A stretch of 52,282 nt of DNA from Chrysomallon squamiferum (GCA_012295275.1 CM022678.1:5079777-5132058); one strand, 5' to 3'; positions 25,012 to 40,323 are shown, numbered from the stretch's first letter. Program-made: numbers and translations. The notes: generated from the letters alone by a model not told the origin.

Positions 25012-26614
25012 TAATTAATAAATTAATTAATTACTTGCATTTCAGTTCCCACCCGTTATGTAATTAATTACTTCATCGAATAACATCAAAATTCAGAACT
25101 TAATGTCAAGTCACGGCACTGAGACAAAATTACTAGTCGTGTTTCAACATCACACCTTGTTTCTGTTTCAAATATTCCTTTCAGTACATCGATAGAAATG
25201 TCTGAGCTAACTAAAACGATGATTCAACACGCCTACAACGTTATCAAATTCTCACTACAAAACTTGTTTATTTTATCAAGTCTATAACAGACGAATAATT
25301 TCATTTGTTTCTCTACGGTCTGTGCTGATACGGTCAACTTCAGATAAGTGTGAAACAGATTTAGTGTTGTAGAAATAAATTAAAGAAATATCTGACAGAA
25401 TCCAGTTCATCGCGCATAATCAATAATTTAGAAATCTTCTGAACACAATCTTCAGTAGTAACATTTTATTAAACAGAATGTAATAATGATCCAGTCTGTT
25501 AAGCCCTTTTTGGGGAGATCTGTAGAAAATGGCGTCACGAGAGAAACAGAAAGAAACAGACTCGTTTTATTTATCTTAAATGCGACTGAGGTAATGCTTT
25601 GAGGTGTTAGTGTAGTTTTAAAGAAAGAAAGAAAAGAAAACAAGTTGTCACTAACAATTTAATAGTGCAGTTCTTTCTTTCACTTTTGTGTTGGGTTACA
25701 TTTTTTTTTCTGTTGTTTTCTTGTTTTTTGTTTGTTTTTGTTTCTTTTTTAAATGGTTGACGGCATTCGGTAATTAATGAAGAAATATGCGACTCTCTTA
25801 ATCAAAGACTAGAGTATCCTGTCGATTGTTTATTTATTTTATTGGTTTCTTTCTTTGTTTATTCCTTAATATTTTGATTTTGAATAGAACAATTTCCCAG
25901 CCATCCTGTGCTACGGAGATTAATAAACTTGACTGTCCTCTGAGGCAATTTCAGCAGGAAACATAAATACATACAGCATCTCCTTGACAGTAATAGTAAA
26001 AGACTCATATACACAAAAACGTGGAGTCTCGTTTTCCTCTTGGACACTTGGCATCATTGTTTGGGCTTCGTCCTAATTATTATCTCCAGCTTAAAAGACT
26101 ATTTTGTTAGTCATCGATTCTCATGTACACTGCGTCGTTTCTTTCTGTTTCAAAATGCTAATGTCACTGAACATAAGCATTCATCATCCTGGGTTTCAGT
26201 GCAATATTTTTATATACTACCGCCAGTTATACATGTCTGTGATGTCCCTGTATACAGCTTTATAAGGAGTGCCGGATATTTTTTTTTTGTTGGTTATGTA
26301 TGCTGTATATATTTAACAGAAAATTGCTACCTGCAAATACGGTCTCCAGTATTGTAATAAAAAAAAAACCTATCTGCAGCACAGCCTTCAGTGCCCGAAA
26401 ATGGAATCAGAAACTTAACTGCACTATTGTTAGATATAGCAAGCAGAAGACTCTCCAATTATTTGTTTGAAATTTTGTGTTGATTATTTCGTTTTAATTT
26501 TCTTTATGACAAACAATTATCTCACTGCAGACCTGTGTGTATGACACGGTTGTCCAAACTGAAATATAAAAAGCAAAGAAAATAAAAAGATAAAAAAATA
26601 AACATTCGTTCTTT

Positions 26615-26917
26615 CGAAAATGAAGATAGAAAAAAAAAAATAATAAAATAACATAAAATAAATAAATAAATAAATAAATAAATAAATATCTGAGAAGTTC
26701 TGCGTCTAATATGAAAAGCAAAACATTAAATAAATACATAAATATCACAAAATCCAAAGAATTTCTACATTCTTAAACTGTGTTTTCAGCCACATCAAAA
26801 AAAAAAAAACTAATTCTATCAATTCATAACAAGACAAAACAAAGGAAAAAAGAGAGAAAAGGGCAACACATTCCTTATTTCGAAAATGAAGATAGAAAAA
26901 AAAAACATAAAATAAAA

Positions 26918-26948
<31 letters not shown>

Positions 26949-27146
26949 ACAAACATCTGAGAAGTTCTGCGTCTAATATGAAAAGCAAAACATTAAATAA
27001 ATACATAAATATCATAAAATCCAAAGAATTTCTACATTCTTAGGCTGCGTTTTCGGCTACGTAAAAAAGGAAACTAATTCTATCAATTCATAACTAAACA
27101 AAACAATGGAAAAGAAAGAAAGAAAAGGACAAAACATGCACTAAGT
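26615..27146. repeat. 266-bp tandem duplication inside array unit 1
   Basis: Two copies starting with CGAAAATGAAGATAG at 26615 and 26881. Each contains (AAAT)n and the 'gagaagttctgcgtctaat' block. Unit 2 has one copy (about 36235). Confidence 0.85.
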
Positions 27147-29629
27147 CACATCTTCAACATTTTTAATGACTGTTCTCTTCTTCTTTGTTTCCATTCAATA
27201 AAAAAGAAACGTGCATAAATTTAATTTTATTCACAGCAGTAAATTTTAATAAAGTCATCTGGCTAATGGGTAATCAATATTTTAGATAAATGAGTACCTT
27301 GAGGTACAAATTGTTTTACGTCTGTAGAATATTTCACAACAGTAAATGTTAATTTCCAATAGACTTGATTCTGCGTTTGAAATTGTCTTAAATATTTTCA
27401 GCTTTTCACAAGCGTAAAACATTTCCTAAATGATTGATAACAATGCAATAATGCTATTCGCGTGATCACGTTACATAACGAGTAGGCAGGATTTACGAGA
27501 GGATTACGTTCATCGTAAAAGGCTAGAATAATAAATAATATACATTCATGAATGTGTGTGTGTGTGTGTGCGTTTGTCAAAATATGACACAATGAGTCTT
27601 TGCCGGAAAGAACTAAAATGAATTATTAATACCACTTTAATAAGCATTATTTCTTATCTCTTATGCTATGTCATAATAGAAGATATAACTATTTTAAAAA
27701 ACGAACAAATAAAAATGAATTAATTGGTCTGTAGCTGTTACAGACTTCTTTAATACTGACTCCCTAAAGTAACACAAAGAAAACCTTTACAGAAGGATCT
27801 AACTGAAGTATGTTTCCCTATCGGAAAATCCATCCTTTGTTTCTATAAACGGAATTTAAAAGTTGGACACAACCATGTTCCTATTTAATCCTTACATTAT
27901 TTCTTTTCACCTACATGTTAGACACAATTACTTTCATGTTGTGAACTTTCGACGGTACATTTGTTTTCAATAAGAGAACCGTGTTTTTCCTTTCCATCTT
28001 TGGTGTTGGTGAACGCTTTCAAACCACTTGTCTGCGTGGTATAGCAGCGAGACACAGGATTCCAGATCGTATGCACTTACGATATCATTTAGTAGTAATT
28101 TACCTGTTAGGTTGGTATGTGATAACGAATTTATATCGATATGTAATCATTATAACTAAATTAGTGGCTTTTAGTGTGAGTATATGAATGTGACTGAGAG
28201 ACTTTTATTATGTTTCGTGACTTTCAAGAAGATAATGGTAATAATTATTGAAAATGTACTTAATCATCTCAAGGGATGTGGGAAAACAAAATAGTTAATT
28301 GATAGATACTAACTGAAACATAATTATAATAATAATATAAAAGTATACGTAAATAGATAATGAAACTCTAATGATATTCTTTTGAATATCTACAGTGTTG
28401 GGCAGGTACGTAAAGCTCATAACGGCTGCAGTTATTTTCTGAAAATACAAAAGAAACCTTTTTTCAGATAAACTAATAAGTATGTGAGGATCCATAGGCT
28501 ACTGAAATATTGATTATCCATTAGCCAAATATCTTCTTTTTTTTTTTTCATTACAATATATCTGATTGGAATTTAAGATTACCAGAATATTGCTGTCGTG
28601 AAATAAATTACATTAACATGTGTTTCTCAGATTTATGCTGATAAACCTATACATCGTTTTACACGTGGCAAATTTTACTGATCTGAAGTAAAGAAAATGA
28701 AAATATGGAGAGTAAAATGTATATCGGTTACATTTTGTTTAAATTTTCTTTTTGTTTCTTTGTTTTTCTGATTTCTTTCCTTTATTTTTTATTTTATTTT
28801 ATTTTATTTTTTCATTTCTTTCTCTGCATTGTCTTGAGTTTTTCTTTTTTCTTTTTTTTCTTTGTTTTTGTTTTTTTTTGTTGTTGTTTTTAAATAAACG
28901 TCAATAAAACGTAATTAGTATGACGATGATTAAACTTATTCCTCATCGAGTTTACGAATTTTTGGTATGTGAAAACTTAAACCTGGCTTCAGATAGATTG
29001 ATTGTACTGTGAATTTCTTTCTTGTGTGTCTAAACTGAAACAATTGATTTCATACTAATCTCAGAAAAGAAAACATCACAACAACGTGAGGAACCCGTGT
29101 ATCATTCCGCAAACACGGTTCGATCTATGAAAAACAAATTTTATTTTAATACTTTTTCATGGAATCATTATTTAATCACGTTCAGTCATTCATGTCCTTC
29201 CAAGTGTTTAAGTTAACTTCAAAAATTACCACAGTCGCACACAAATGTAAATAAAATAAATATCTATACGATGCATGGCAAAACATAAAATACATATTTT
29301 TAACTAAAAACTTTGCCGTTTAATATCATAGTAATTTTTTCCAACAAATTAGCCTGATTGATTCAGGATTAAGTTACAAAACCGATAAAGTTACAAAATG
29401 GACAATCCACAAATACATTAATCGAGTCTGTTCATGATTTTGAAACTTTATTACGAGGAAAGGTTGGTGATCAATCTGAAATATACCAAAGTTAGTTCGT
29501 ACTTTTTTATTGATTTCTAAAGAGAAATAATTTTAATCAAACCTAGGATCATTTGACTGAAGCCCACATGTGGAGATTACAAGCTGTGATGCAACATAAA
29601 AACAAATTATCAGCTGAATTGAATTTTTG

Positions 29630-29699
29630 TATAAATTTAAGACAGTCAGTGAATCTGTCACATTTGAAGAGAATCGCAGAGATAGTGAGCTAGTCAAGG
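29630..29699 (+). promoter_or_regulatory. S2 core promoter and candidate 5' UTR exon
   Basis: TATAAATT at 29630-29637 lies about 30 bp before a TCAC-type initiator (A at 29660), followed by a short exon ending CAAGG|GTAAGT (GT at 29700-29701). The same arrangement, with a stronger TATAAAAT, occurs at 38939-39008 upstream of S3. Its conservation in otherwise diverged spacer supports a real first exon. Confidence 0.5.
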
Positions 29700-30108
29700 G
29701 TAAGTTCAATTCATACATCATCAACATTGTTCACAAGTGAAAGTATTTACTGGAAATTTTGTCTTGCTTATTTATTTATTTTTTATTTTTAACGATTTCA
29801 TTCTGATTATAGATGTCGAAATAGTAACGGACATTAGTAACATTTTCCATAACCTTTCTCTTCTTTTACTTAGCTACCTTATTGTTATTTGAATACAAAG
29901 TTGACGAAAAAATGCTGTTAGCATTCTTAGTTATTAAAATTGTTGATGTCACCATCTGCTGGCCATTTACAAATACGTAAAATGCCTGTAATTTATCAGA
30001 AATCTAACTAAGAGACATGTTTTTTTTAATTTATTTTCTGTATATCCGTGTTGCTGTATTAAAATTATAAGAACTTAGTAGTAGTAGTAGTAGTAGTAGT
30101 AGTAGAAC

Positions 30109-30149
<41 letters not shown>

Positions 30150-30494
30150 TGACAAATCGATCAAAATACCAAGCCATAACTAGACTCTTTTCGAAATAAA
30201 GCAAAAACAATTAATCGCCGAACGGAGCAGGGAAAAAACATTTGGGCGAAGGATCTGGGTGTAAATGAGAATATTCATTGCATTAGGGCGAGAACCGCGT
30301 TAAATCATCAGGTGTTCGATAAATCTGTTTTGATGTCTGGTGTCTTTGAAGTCAGTTTTGTCTTTCGTCCCTACGACATCGGCAAACTTCAGACGGTAAC
30401 CACAGTCATCAACGAATTCATTCAGTGGATATCGTTTCTATCGGAATAGCGATTTATATTTTATATTTTTTAAACAAAATCTTTGCACTAAAAT

Positions 30495-30528
<34 letters not shown>

Positions 30529-30965
30529 TTCATTACGATGCATTTGCCGGAGTGGCCTCAGTATAGTTACGGCACTGAATACATACAGATATAGAGCACT
30601 AAAAATATGCCTGTCCGTGCTTGCGATAATGTATTTCAGTTCAGAATGTTTGTTCATTTAAATTATAGTATCCGCTATCTGATACAACTATGTGATTTCA
30701 ACTAACGGCTGGGAAGTTTATCAATAAATCAGGGAATATTGTAAAGTAACATTTTTTATTTGTCATTATTATTATGCATTAAATCTAAAAGATAAAAATA
30801 AAGTAGAAAAGTAAAATAATGTATAAGTAAGAGAATATGAAAAGCATATATAACATAAGAATATATTATTCTCGTGCAACTTTATATATTACATTATTTT
30901 AATTTATATTATATTTGAATATTTCCTTGCATCACTTTTTCACCTCTTCTAAATTTCGATAACAA

Positions 30966-31032
<67 letters not shown>

Positions 31033-31053
31033 CTGTTTTAGACTGAGTCCATT
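29700..31053 (+). other. S2 5' intron
   Basis: It contains an (AGT)n tract (30078-30149), (AAT)n (30497-30525) and an (AAC)n(AAT)n tract (30962-31031) directly before the acceptor. No coding sequence. A GGTAAC donor-like site near 30400 is absent from S3. Confidence 0.45.
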
Positions 31054-31138
31054 ATGAAGCCTGTTTCAAATCTACCAGACTTAGCGAAACTTCTGCTACT
31101 TATACTGACAACCACGACAGCAACTGCAGAACAGTGTG
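31054..31138 (+). CDS. S2 signal-peptide exon
   Basis: 85-bp coding part of exon 2. An upstream acceptor (TCTGTTTTAG|ACTGAG, about 31043) is followed by ATG at 31054. It encodes MKPVSNLPDLAKLLLLILTT then TTATAEQC, a classical signal peptide with cleavage likely after ATA or TATA-like small residues (A-x-A before EQC). The exon ends at G|GTAAGA, phase 1, and joins the acceptor at 31864-31865. The S3 equivalent (40324-40408) is the same length. This exon is too short to appear as a long ORF and is needed for the secretion call. Confidence 0.85.
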
Positions 31139-31865
<727 letters not shown>

Positions 31866-33427
31866 ATTTCTGCGACAGTCGATGGCGTAAGATTTATGAG
31901 ACCGATGAGAAAGGAGCAGCAGTTTCCGGCAGCCATGAAGAGCTTTTGACTGCTATCAAACGGGCTGAACCTGTCAAATATCTAATTCCATCATTAGGAA
32001 AAGAAGGCTTCATTGGTAACTGTGACATTTCTTATCCTAAATATGATCCTTCATATTTGCTTTCCACATCATACATTAGTAAGGCTAACTGGAAAACGTT
32101 TGAAGAAGAACCGTATCACCGCCTCTTCAGATTGACCACATCAGGAAACATAAAGGAAATAAGGTACATAGTGAACAGCTTCAAGGATATAAAACACACT
32201 GAGTATAAAGCAGGAATCCAGTGGTTTGTTAAGAATTCATCGTGCATTTCGCTGCTTCTTGAACATGATCGATACGGGAAAATAACTTATGGTTCATTAG
32301 ATAAGGTGATATCATCGGTCGTATCTGGACACGACGTCAGAGAAGCGTGGTCCAATGGAGGAACGGAACCATGTCGAAATATAAAAATTACAGAAGATGG
32401 GATCGTCGTTGGACAATTTGTCTGGGACGTAACGATAATACAATTCCCAAACTGGAACTTCATGAACGTCTACACAAACTCACACAATGTATGGAACTAT
32501 TTTAGTCCGGGTATGACGTATATTAATTATGCGGATATGATGATGAATGGGAGATGGTACGCCGACTCCTGCTGGAAACACGTGTTTACGAATGATGAAA
32601 ATGGTGATGAAGTAGACGGATCTCTTTCAGAACTGATCTCTGTCGTTAAAGATGGACACAGGGTGAAGGTAATTATGGGAAACTTCTCGATTGAGGCAGA
32701 CAACGTGAGGACAAAATCGGGACAGATATCTGCTCAACTTTTGAATCGTCTCTACGCTGAAAAAGTCGATGGCATATTGAAAGGATTTTGGTTCTGGCAG
32801 ATGGCGCATACGACAGGAACAGTGGCGACACTTAAATACTCGCTATTTAACGGTACTTCTGTTGGTGAAGAAACGGAAAAGAAAACAATCAAATGGTTTG
32901 TTGACACAAAACCATGGAGAAATGTTTTGTCAACAAACAAAAGCGGCGATGTAGTATTTGGATCGAAAGCCGACTTGAGAAGCGCTGTTGAAAATGGTGC
33001 TGATGTACGCGTGGTTCTTCAGATTGATTCCAGCAAACCAGCTTCAAACACTTCCAGGAAAAGACAGGATGACTGGCGGGAAATGGGCGGAGAAGATGGA
33101 GGGCTGTGGGACAGACACGGCGGATCAGCTGACATGAACGTAAGGAACAGGAGGTCACATGAATGTAAGGAACAGGAGTGGACATTCTTTAAGACTAGCA
33201 ATCTGGAGTTAGGTCCTTCTGGGGAGGTTTCTGCCGAGTTACTTCAGAGTGTCAGTACTGAAGAAATGGGATCAAACGAATTGAAAATAAAGAAAGAGGC
33301 CTTCTGGAAATACATGATCGTCACTACACAAGGTGATGTCGACGTCTCTCAGAGAGGTATAGGAGTAAGCAGAAACGACGGTCACTTTTCTGTTAAATAT
33401 GCCATCAAATGGTTTGTCAACTATTAA
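31866..33427 (+). CDS. S2 main exon, secreted four-repeat protein
   Basis: 1562-bp terminal exon after acceptor TTCCAG; with the signal exon the protein is 548 aa. I do not recognise the family. Four internal repeats can be read: 30-150 (ends QWFV), 151-262 (ends RWYAD), 263-375 (ends KWFVD) and 376-548 (ends KWFVNY). Each has a 'GS..eL..aV..G..V+v' block near its start, for example VDGSLSELISVVKDGHRVKV and VFGSKADLRSAVENGADVRV, then beta-rich sequence. Repeat 4 has a polar Gly-rich insert (about 430-466). N-glycosylation sequons include NSS, NFS, NGT and NTS. No transmembrane segment, so it is probably an extracellular glycoprotein. AATAAA at 33530-33535. A TTG-initiated start at 31946 would be wrong: the exon is open from its acceptor. 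Confidence 0.85.
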
Positions 33428-33459
33428 CTTTTGAACCTTACCACAAACACACACACACA

Positions 33460-33519
<60 letters not shown>

Positions 33520-34080
33520 AACATTCAATAATAAAGAAAACTAAAGTTGCTGTTGTTGTTGTTGTTGTTGCTTTTCTTCTTCTTCTTCTTCTTCTTCTTC
33601 TTATTATTATTATTACTATTTTTCTAACGCTTGCTCTCGCTTTTCAATGTTTCTGTGTGTTCCGTGTTTCTGATGAATGTAGCGTATATACAGCTTTTTT
33701 CATTACGAAAACGAAAGTTTACTGTTGAAAGTGTTCCCTTTTTTATTTTATTTTCAAGGCCGAAAGTTTTTCAAATAACATTCAATGATTTAATAACACA
33801 CTGGCTGTTTTCGGCGTAAAATAGGGAGACTAAACTAAGTAATTTTTAACTCTTTATATTTGCATCGACTTTTTTATCAATGCAGTCTTACTTAAAATAA
33901 AATATACTAAAAACAAATTAAATAAATGTTCTCAAATGTCAGAAGGACTTAAAATAGCTATTTGAATGGATATCTCAAACAGATTCACAATTAAAAGTGG
34001 TCTTTGGTTTACAATCATCGGAAAAAATGGGATGGATTTAATAAAGACTGTCGAATATATCGTTTTCAAATGTTAAATCG

Positions 34081-34125
<45 letters not shown>

Positions 34126-37100
34126 TAATTAATAAATTAATTAATTACTTGCATTTCAGTTCCCACCCGTTATGTAATTAATTACTTCATCGAATAACAT
34201 CAAAATTCAGAACTTAATGTCAAGTCACGGCACTGAGACAAAATTACTAGTCGTGTTTCAACATGACAGCTTGTTTCTGTTTCAAATATTCCTTTCAGTA
34301 CATCGATAGAAATGTCTGAGTTAATTAAAACGATGACTTAACACGCCTACAACGTTATCCAATTCTCACTACAAAACTTGTTTATTTTATCAAGTCTATA
34401 ACAGACGAAAATTTCATTTGTTTCTCTACGGTCTGTGCTGATACGGTCAACTTCAGATAAATGTGAAACAGATTTAGTGTTGTAGAAATAAATTAAAGAA
34501 ATATCTGACAGAATCCAGTTCATCGCGCATAATCAGTAATTTAGAAATCTTCTGAACACAATCTTCATATATTTTTTTTGTGTTGTTTTCTTCCTTTTTG
34601 TTTCTTTTTCGGCATCAAAGACTCGAGTATCCTGTCGATTGTTTATTTATTTTATTGGTTTCTTTCTTTGTTTATTCATTAATATTTTATTTTTGAATAG
34701 AACAATTTCCCAGACAGCCTGTGCCATGGAGTTTATTCACGGCTGAAATGTGTGGCGTCCATTTTATATCTTCATTTAATAAACTTGACTGTCCTCTGAG
34801 GCAATTTCAGCAGGAAACATAAATACATACAACATCTCCTTGACAGTAATAGTAAACAACTCATATACACAAAAACGTGGAGTCTCGTTTTCCTCATGGA
34901 CACTGACCGTGATTGTTTGGGCTTCATTCTAATTGTTATCTTCAGCTTAAGAGATTATTTTGTTAGTTCTCGATTCTGACGTACACCGCGTCGTTTCTTT
35001 CTGTTTCTAAATGCTAATGCCACTGAAAATTAGGATTGATCTTCCTGGGATTCAGTGCAATACTTGTGTATACTACCGCCAGTTATACATATCTGTGATA
35101 TCCCTCTATACAGCTTTATAAGATTCTACTTTCAGAAATACGTTAAGAACTACAGGTTGACTTTCAAAAATCCGGCACATCCGGACCTCAGGAGTGCCGG
35201 ATATTTTTTTGTGGGGTTATGTATGCTGTTTATATTTAACAGAAATTGTCGAATCCTTTTATTGGATTGTTCGCGTGTTAACTGTCCCAGTCCTGTGCAC
35301 TATCTGTAAGAGCCTACTAAATTATTCAAATTTTGATAGATACGATTCAAAACCTAGCTCAGAAAGTGACCCATCTTGTTCCTTTTAATTTTCGTCGTGG
35401 GTAAATACGTTTCTCCGACAAGTGGCTGCAGACCATCCTGATGGTGCTACCGTAGTTGGGTTCTGTAATGGATAAAACGTAGTAAAGACATGAAAAGTGT
35501 TGTAAAATTACTGATCTTAAGAATCTACGAAATGCGAACCTGGTTTAGAACAATCTGTAAAAAGTATCAGGTTCAGGAAATACTGACTTGTGACCTAAAG
35601 CGTTTTCATCCGTTTTAATTTCTGTAGCATACAGTTCCAATATTTAACCCTCCACTGAAACTGTGATGTCACGACCGTTCAGTTCAGAGTTAGTAAGCAC
35701 CATTTTGCTTTCCTTTATTGCTTCTTCAGTAAACTCGCTAGGAGAAAGTTGCAGCCGACAAGCAGACTTTTTAGTAAACCATTGGATTCCCTCAGTAGAG
35801 CCGTTCATCTGCATCTATTCGTTCCTGTCATCTTTGTAGTACTGTTTCGAATAAAATCCATTCGTGCAAACTAAAAAGAAAGCGAAGACAGTGATCGTTT
35901 ACAAAAGTCTTCGAGACATTGTTATTCATATGCCTTCGTGATACTAAGCAAATACGGTCTCCATTATTGTAATTAAAAAAAAATATCTGCAGCATAGTCT
36001 TCAGTGCCTCAAGATGGAATCAGAAACCTAACTGGATTACTATTAGATACAGCAAGCAGAAGACCCTCACATTTTTTATTGGAAATTTTGTGTTGCTTGT
36101 TTCGTTTTAATTTTCTTTACACGACAAACAGTTATCTCACTATAAACCTGTGTGTATAACACGGTTGTCCAAACTGAGATTTAAAAAGCATAGAAACTAA
36201 AAGGATAAAAAAAAAAAAAACTTTCGTTATTTCGAAAATGAAGATGGAGAACAAAAAATAAAATTAAATATATAAATAAATATCTGAGAAGTTCTGCTTC
36301 TAATATGAAAAGCAAAACCTCAAATAAATACATAAAGATACCAAAATCCAAATAATTTCTACATTCTTATACTATATTTTCGGCCACGTAAAAAACAAAA
36401 CTAATTCTATTAATATATAATAATTAAAAAAAAAGGAAAAAAGAAAGAGGACAAAACATGGACTAAGTCACATCTTCAACAGTTTGATTGACAGTTCTCT
36501 TCTACTTGTTTTTCCATGCAATAAACAAGAAACATGTGTATATCAGATGTAAATTCAATTTCATTCACAGCAGTAAATTTTAATAAAGTCATCTGGCTAA
36601 TGGGTAATCAATATTTTAGATAAATGAGTATCTATAGGTACAAATTGTTTTACGTCACTAGAATATTTCACAACAGTTAATACTAAGTTCCAGTAGACTT
36701 CATTAAATGTTTCAAATTGTCTTAAATATTTTCAGCTTTTCAGAATCGTAAAACATTTCCTAAATGATTGATAACAATACTTTAATGCTATTCGCGTGAT
36801 CACGTGACATAACGTGTAGGTAGATTTTACGACAGGACTACGTTGATCGTAAAAGTCTAGAATAATAAATAATATATATTCATGTGTGTGTTTCTTTGTG
36901 TGTGTGTGTTTGTATTTGTCAAAATATGACAAAAAGAGGTTTTGTCGGAAAGAACTAAAGTGAATTATTAATACCACTTTAAGGAGCAGTATTTCTGATC
37001 TCTTATGCTTTGTCTTAATAGAAGATACAACAATTTAAAAAAAAAACAAACAAGAAAAATGATTTAATTGGTCTGTAGCTTTTATAAAATCCTTTAGTAC

Positions 37101-38938
37101 TGACTCCCTAAAGTAACACAATGAAAACCTTTACAGAAGGATCTAACTGAAGTCTGTTTCGCTATCGGAAAATACATTCTTTATTTTTATAAACGGAATT
37201 CAAAAGTTGGACACAAACATGTTCCTATTTAATCCTTGCATTATTTCCTTTCACTTAAATGTTTCCCACAGTTACTTTCATTTTCTCAAATTTAGACAGT
37301 AGATTTGTTTTCAATAAGAGAACCGTGTTTTTCCTTTCCATCTTTGGTGTTGGTGAACTCTGTCAAACCAGTTGTCTGTGTGGTATGCAGCGAGACACAG
37401 GATTCCAGATCGTATGCATTTACGATATCATTTAGTAACAATTTATCTGTTAGATATGTATGTGATAACGAATTTATATCGATATGTAATCATTATAACT
37501 AAATTAATGGTTTTTAGTGTGAGTATATGAATGTCACTGAGAGACGTTTATTATGTTTCGTGACTTTCAAGAAGATAATATTAATAATTATTGAAAATGT
37601 ACTTAATCATCGCAAGATGTGTGGGAAAAGAAAATAGTTGCTTGATAGATACTAACTGAAGAATAAAAATTAATAATAATATAAAAGTATACGTAAATAG
37701 ATAATGAAACTCTGATGATTTTCTTTTGAATATCTACAGTGTTTGGCAGGTACAAAAAACGCATAACGACTGCAATTTTGTAATATTAATTTAGTAAGAA
37801 TGCAAAAGAAACCTTTATTCAAATAAACTAATAAGTACGTGAGGATTCATAGGCTATTCAAATATTGATTATCCATTAGCCACATATCTTTTTATTTTTT
37901 ATTTTCATAACATTATATCTCATTGTAATTTAAGGTTATCAGAATATTGCTGTCGTGAAATAAATTACATTAACATCTGTTATAACCGTGTTTCTCAGAT
38001 TGATGCTGATAAACCTATACATCGTTTTACAGGTGACGAATTTTACTGATCTGAAATAAAGAAAATGAAAATGAGAGAGTAAAATGTATCTCGGTTACAT
38101 TTTGTTTAAATTTTATTTTTGTTTCTTTGTTTTCATTATTTTTTTTTTTTTTTTTTATTTATTCTTTTCATTTCTTTCTCTGCATTGTCTCGTTTCTTCT
38201 TTCATTTTTAGTTTGTTTTTGATTTTTGTTGTTGTTCTTCTTGTTGTTGTTTTTAGATAAACGTCAGTAAAACGTAATTAGTATGACGATGATTAAACTT
38301 ATTCCTCATCGAGTTTTACGAATTTTTGGTACGTGAAAATTTAAACCTTTCAGATAGGTTGATTGTACTGTGAATTTCTTTCTTGTTCAATCTCAGAAAA
38401 GAAAACATCATTCATTCCGCAAACACGGTTCGATCTATGAAAAACAAATTTTATTTTAATAATGTTTCAGGAATCATTATTTAATCACGTTCTGTCATTC
38501 ATATCCTTCTCAATGTTTAAGTTAACTTCAAAAATTACCACTGTCGCACACAAATATAAATAAAATAAATATTTATACGATGTATTGCGAAACAGAAAAT
38601 AGATATTTTTAACCAAAATCTTTGCTGTTTAATATCATAGTAATGTTTTCCAACAAATTAACCTGATTGATTCAGGATTAAGTTACAAAACGGATTAAGT
38701 TACAAAATGGACAATGCACAAATATATTAATCGAGTCTGTTCATTATCTTGAAACTTTATTACGAGGAAAGGTTGACGATAAATCTGAAATATATCACAG
38801 TTAGTTCGTACTTTTTTATTGATTTCTAAAGACAAATAATTTTAATCAAACCTAAGATCATTTGACTGAAGGCCACGTATAGCGATTTCAAGCTGTGATG
38901 TAAGAGAAAAACTAATTATCTGCTGATTTGAATATTTC
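33428..38938. other. Spacer between S2 and S3
   Basis: Homologous to 24324-29629, with (CA)n (33462-33516), GTT/CTT repeats (33550-33605), (TA)n (34083-34121) and poly-T (38140-38155). 35330-35940 has no equivalent in unit 1. No convincing exon seen. Confidence 0.6.
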
Positions 38939-39008
38939 TATAAAATTAACACAGTCAGTGAATTTGTCACATTTGAAGATAATTGCAGACATAGTGAGCT
39001 AGTCAAGG
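38939..39008 (+). promoter_or_regulatory. S3 core promoter and candidate 5' UTR exon
   Basis: TATAAAAT at 38939-38946, then the conserved 'cacagtcagtgaat' and 'gtcacatttgaaga' initiator region, then CAAGG|GTAAGT (GT at 39009-39010). Corresponds to 29630-29699. Confidence 0.5.
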
Positions 39009-40262
39009 GTAAGTCCAATTCATAAATAAGCAACACTGGTGAGATCTGAACATTTGTATTGGAAATTTTGTCTTGCTCATTTATTTATTTTTTTTTTTAA
39101 CGGTTTCATTCTGATTATAGTTGTCGAAATAGTAACGCAGATTAGCAACTTTTTCCATAAACATTCAATTATTTTTCTTAGTTACGTTATTGTTATTTGA
39201 ATACCAAATTGTCGAAAAAATGCAGATATCATTTGTAGTTATTAAAATTATTAATATCACCAGCAGCTGGCCATTTTCAAATCGGTGAAATGCCTGTAAT
39301 TTATCAGAAATATAACTAAGAGACATGTTGTTGTTTTTTTAAATTATTTTCTGTATATGCGAGCTGGTGTATTAAAATTAAAAGAACTTATTATTATTAT
39401 TAGTAGTAGTATTAGTATTAGTATGATGATGACACATCGATCAAAATATCATGGCCATAACTAGACTCTTTTCGAAATAAGGCATAAAGGTCGAACGGAG
39501 TGTGACAAACACATTTGGGCGTGGGTCTGGGGGTAATCAAGAATATACATAGCATTAGGCGAGAACCGCGTTAATTCATCAGGTATTTGATAAACAACAT
39601 ACGCTAACCATTGTCATAAACGAATTCATTCAGTGGATATCGTTTCTATCGGAACAGCGATTTATATTTTATATTTTTTTAAACAAAATCTTTGAGTTGA
39701 AAAAATAACAATATAAATAATAAATATCATCAACATCGGTATGACACATTTGCCTGATTTGCCGGATTTGCCTCAGTGTAATTACGACAGAGAATGCACA
39801 CAGATATAGATCGTTGAAAATATCTCTGTCCGTGCTTGCTATAATGTGTTTCAATTTAATATGACTGTTAATTTAAATTATAACATCCGTCAATAGGTAG
39901 AGTTATATGGTTTCAAATAACGCATGGAGATTGTATCAATAAGTCAGGCAATATTGTAAAGTTACGTTGAAACCACGAAAAGGCTATGATTTTATTTGTC
40001 ATTATTATAATGTATGAACACTATATCAAATAAATAAAGTGAAATAAAATAAATAATGTATATGTAATACTGAATAATAAAATAAAACAATATCAAAAGC
40101 ATATATAACATAAGAAAGTATTATACGCCTGTATTGGTATTAATTTCATATAGTATATTGTTTTAATTGATATTTGAATATTCGCTTGCATTCTTTTTTC
40201 TCCTCTTCTAAATTTCATATTTTAATAATAATAATAATAACAATAATAATAATAATAATAAC

Positions 40263-40295
<33 letters not shown>

Positions 40296-40323
40296 TAAAA
40301 ATCTATTTTAGGCTGAGTCCATT
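39009..40323 (+). other. S3 5' intron
   Basis: Runs from donor GTAAGT (39009) to acceptor TTTTAG near 40313. It matches 29700-31043 of S2 but lacks part of it (near 39590). It ends, like S2, in (AAT)n (40225-40300) just before the acceptor. Confidence 0.45.

Larger units (their letters stand above)
24324..29629. other. Spacer between S1 and S2
   Basis: 3' flank with (CA)n (24349-24399), (GTT)n(CTT)n (24422-24487) and (TA)n (24984-25011), then AT-rich DNA matched by 33428-38938. A local 266-bp tandem duplication spans 26615-27146. 27560-27572 is a short GT run. No gene identified. Confidence 0.6.

Noticed and set aside
32889-33201. Antisense ORFs over S1-S3 exons
   Set aside because: They recur only because the sense exon is duplicated; they shadow the true frame.
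31946-33427. S2 start at 31946
   Set aside because: The first codon is TTG inside an exon already open from 31866; S3 alignment and the signal exon place the start at 31054.
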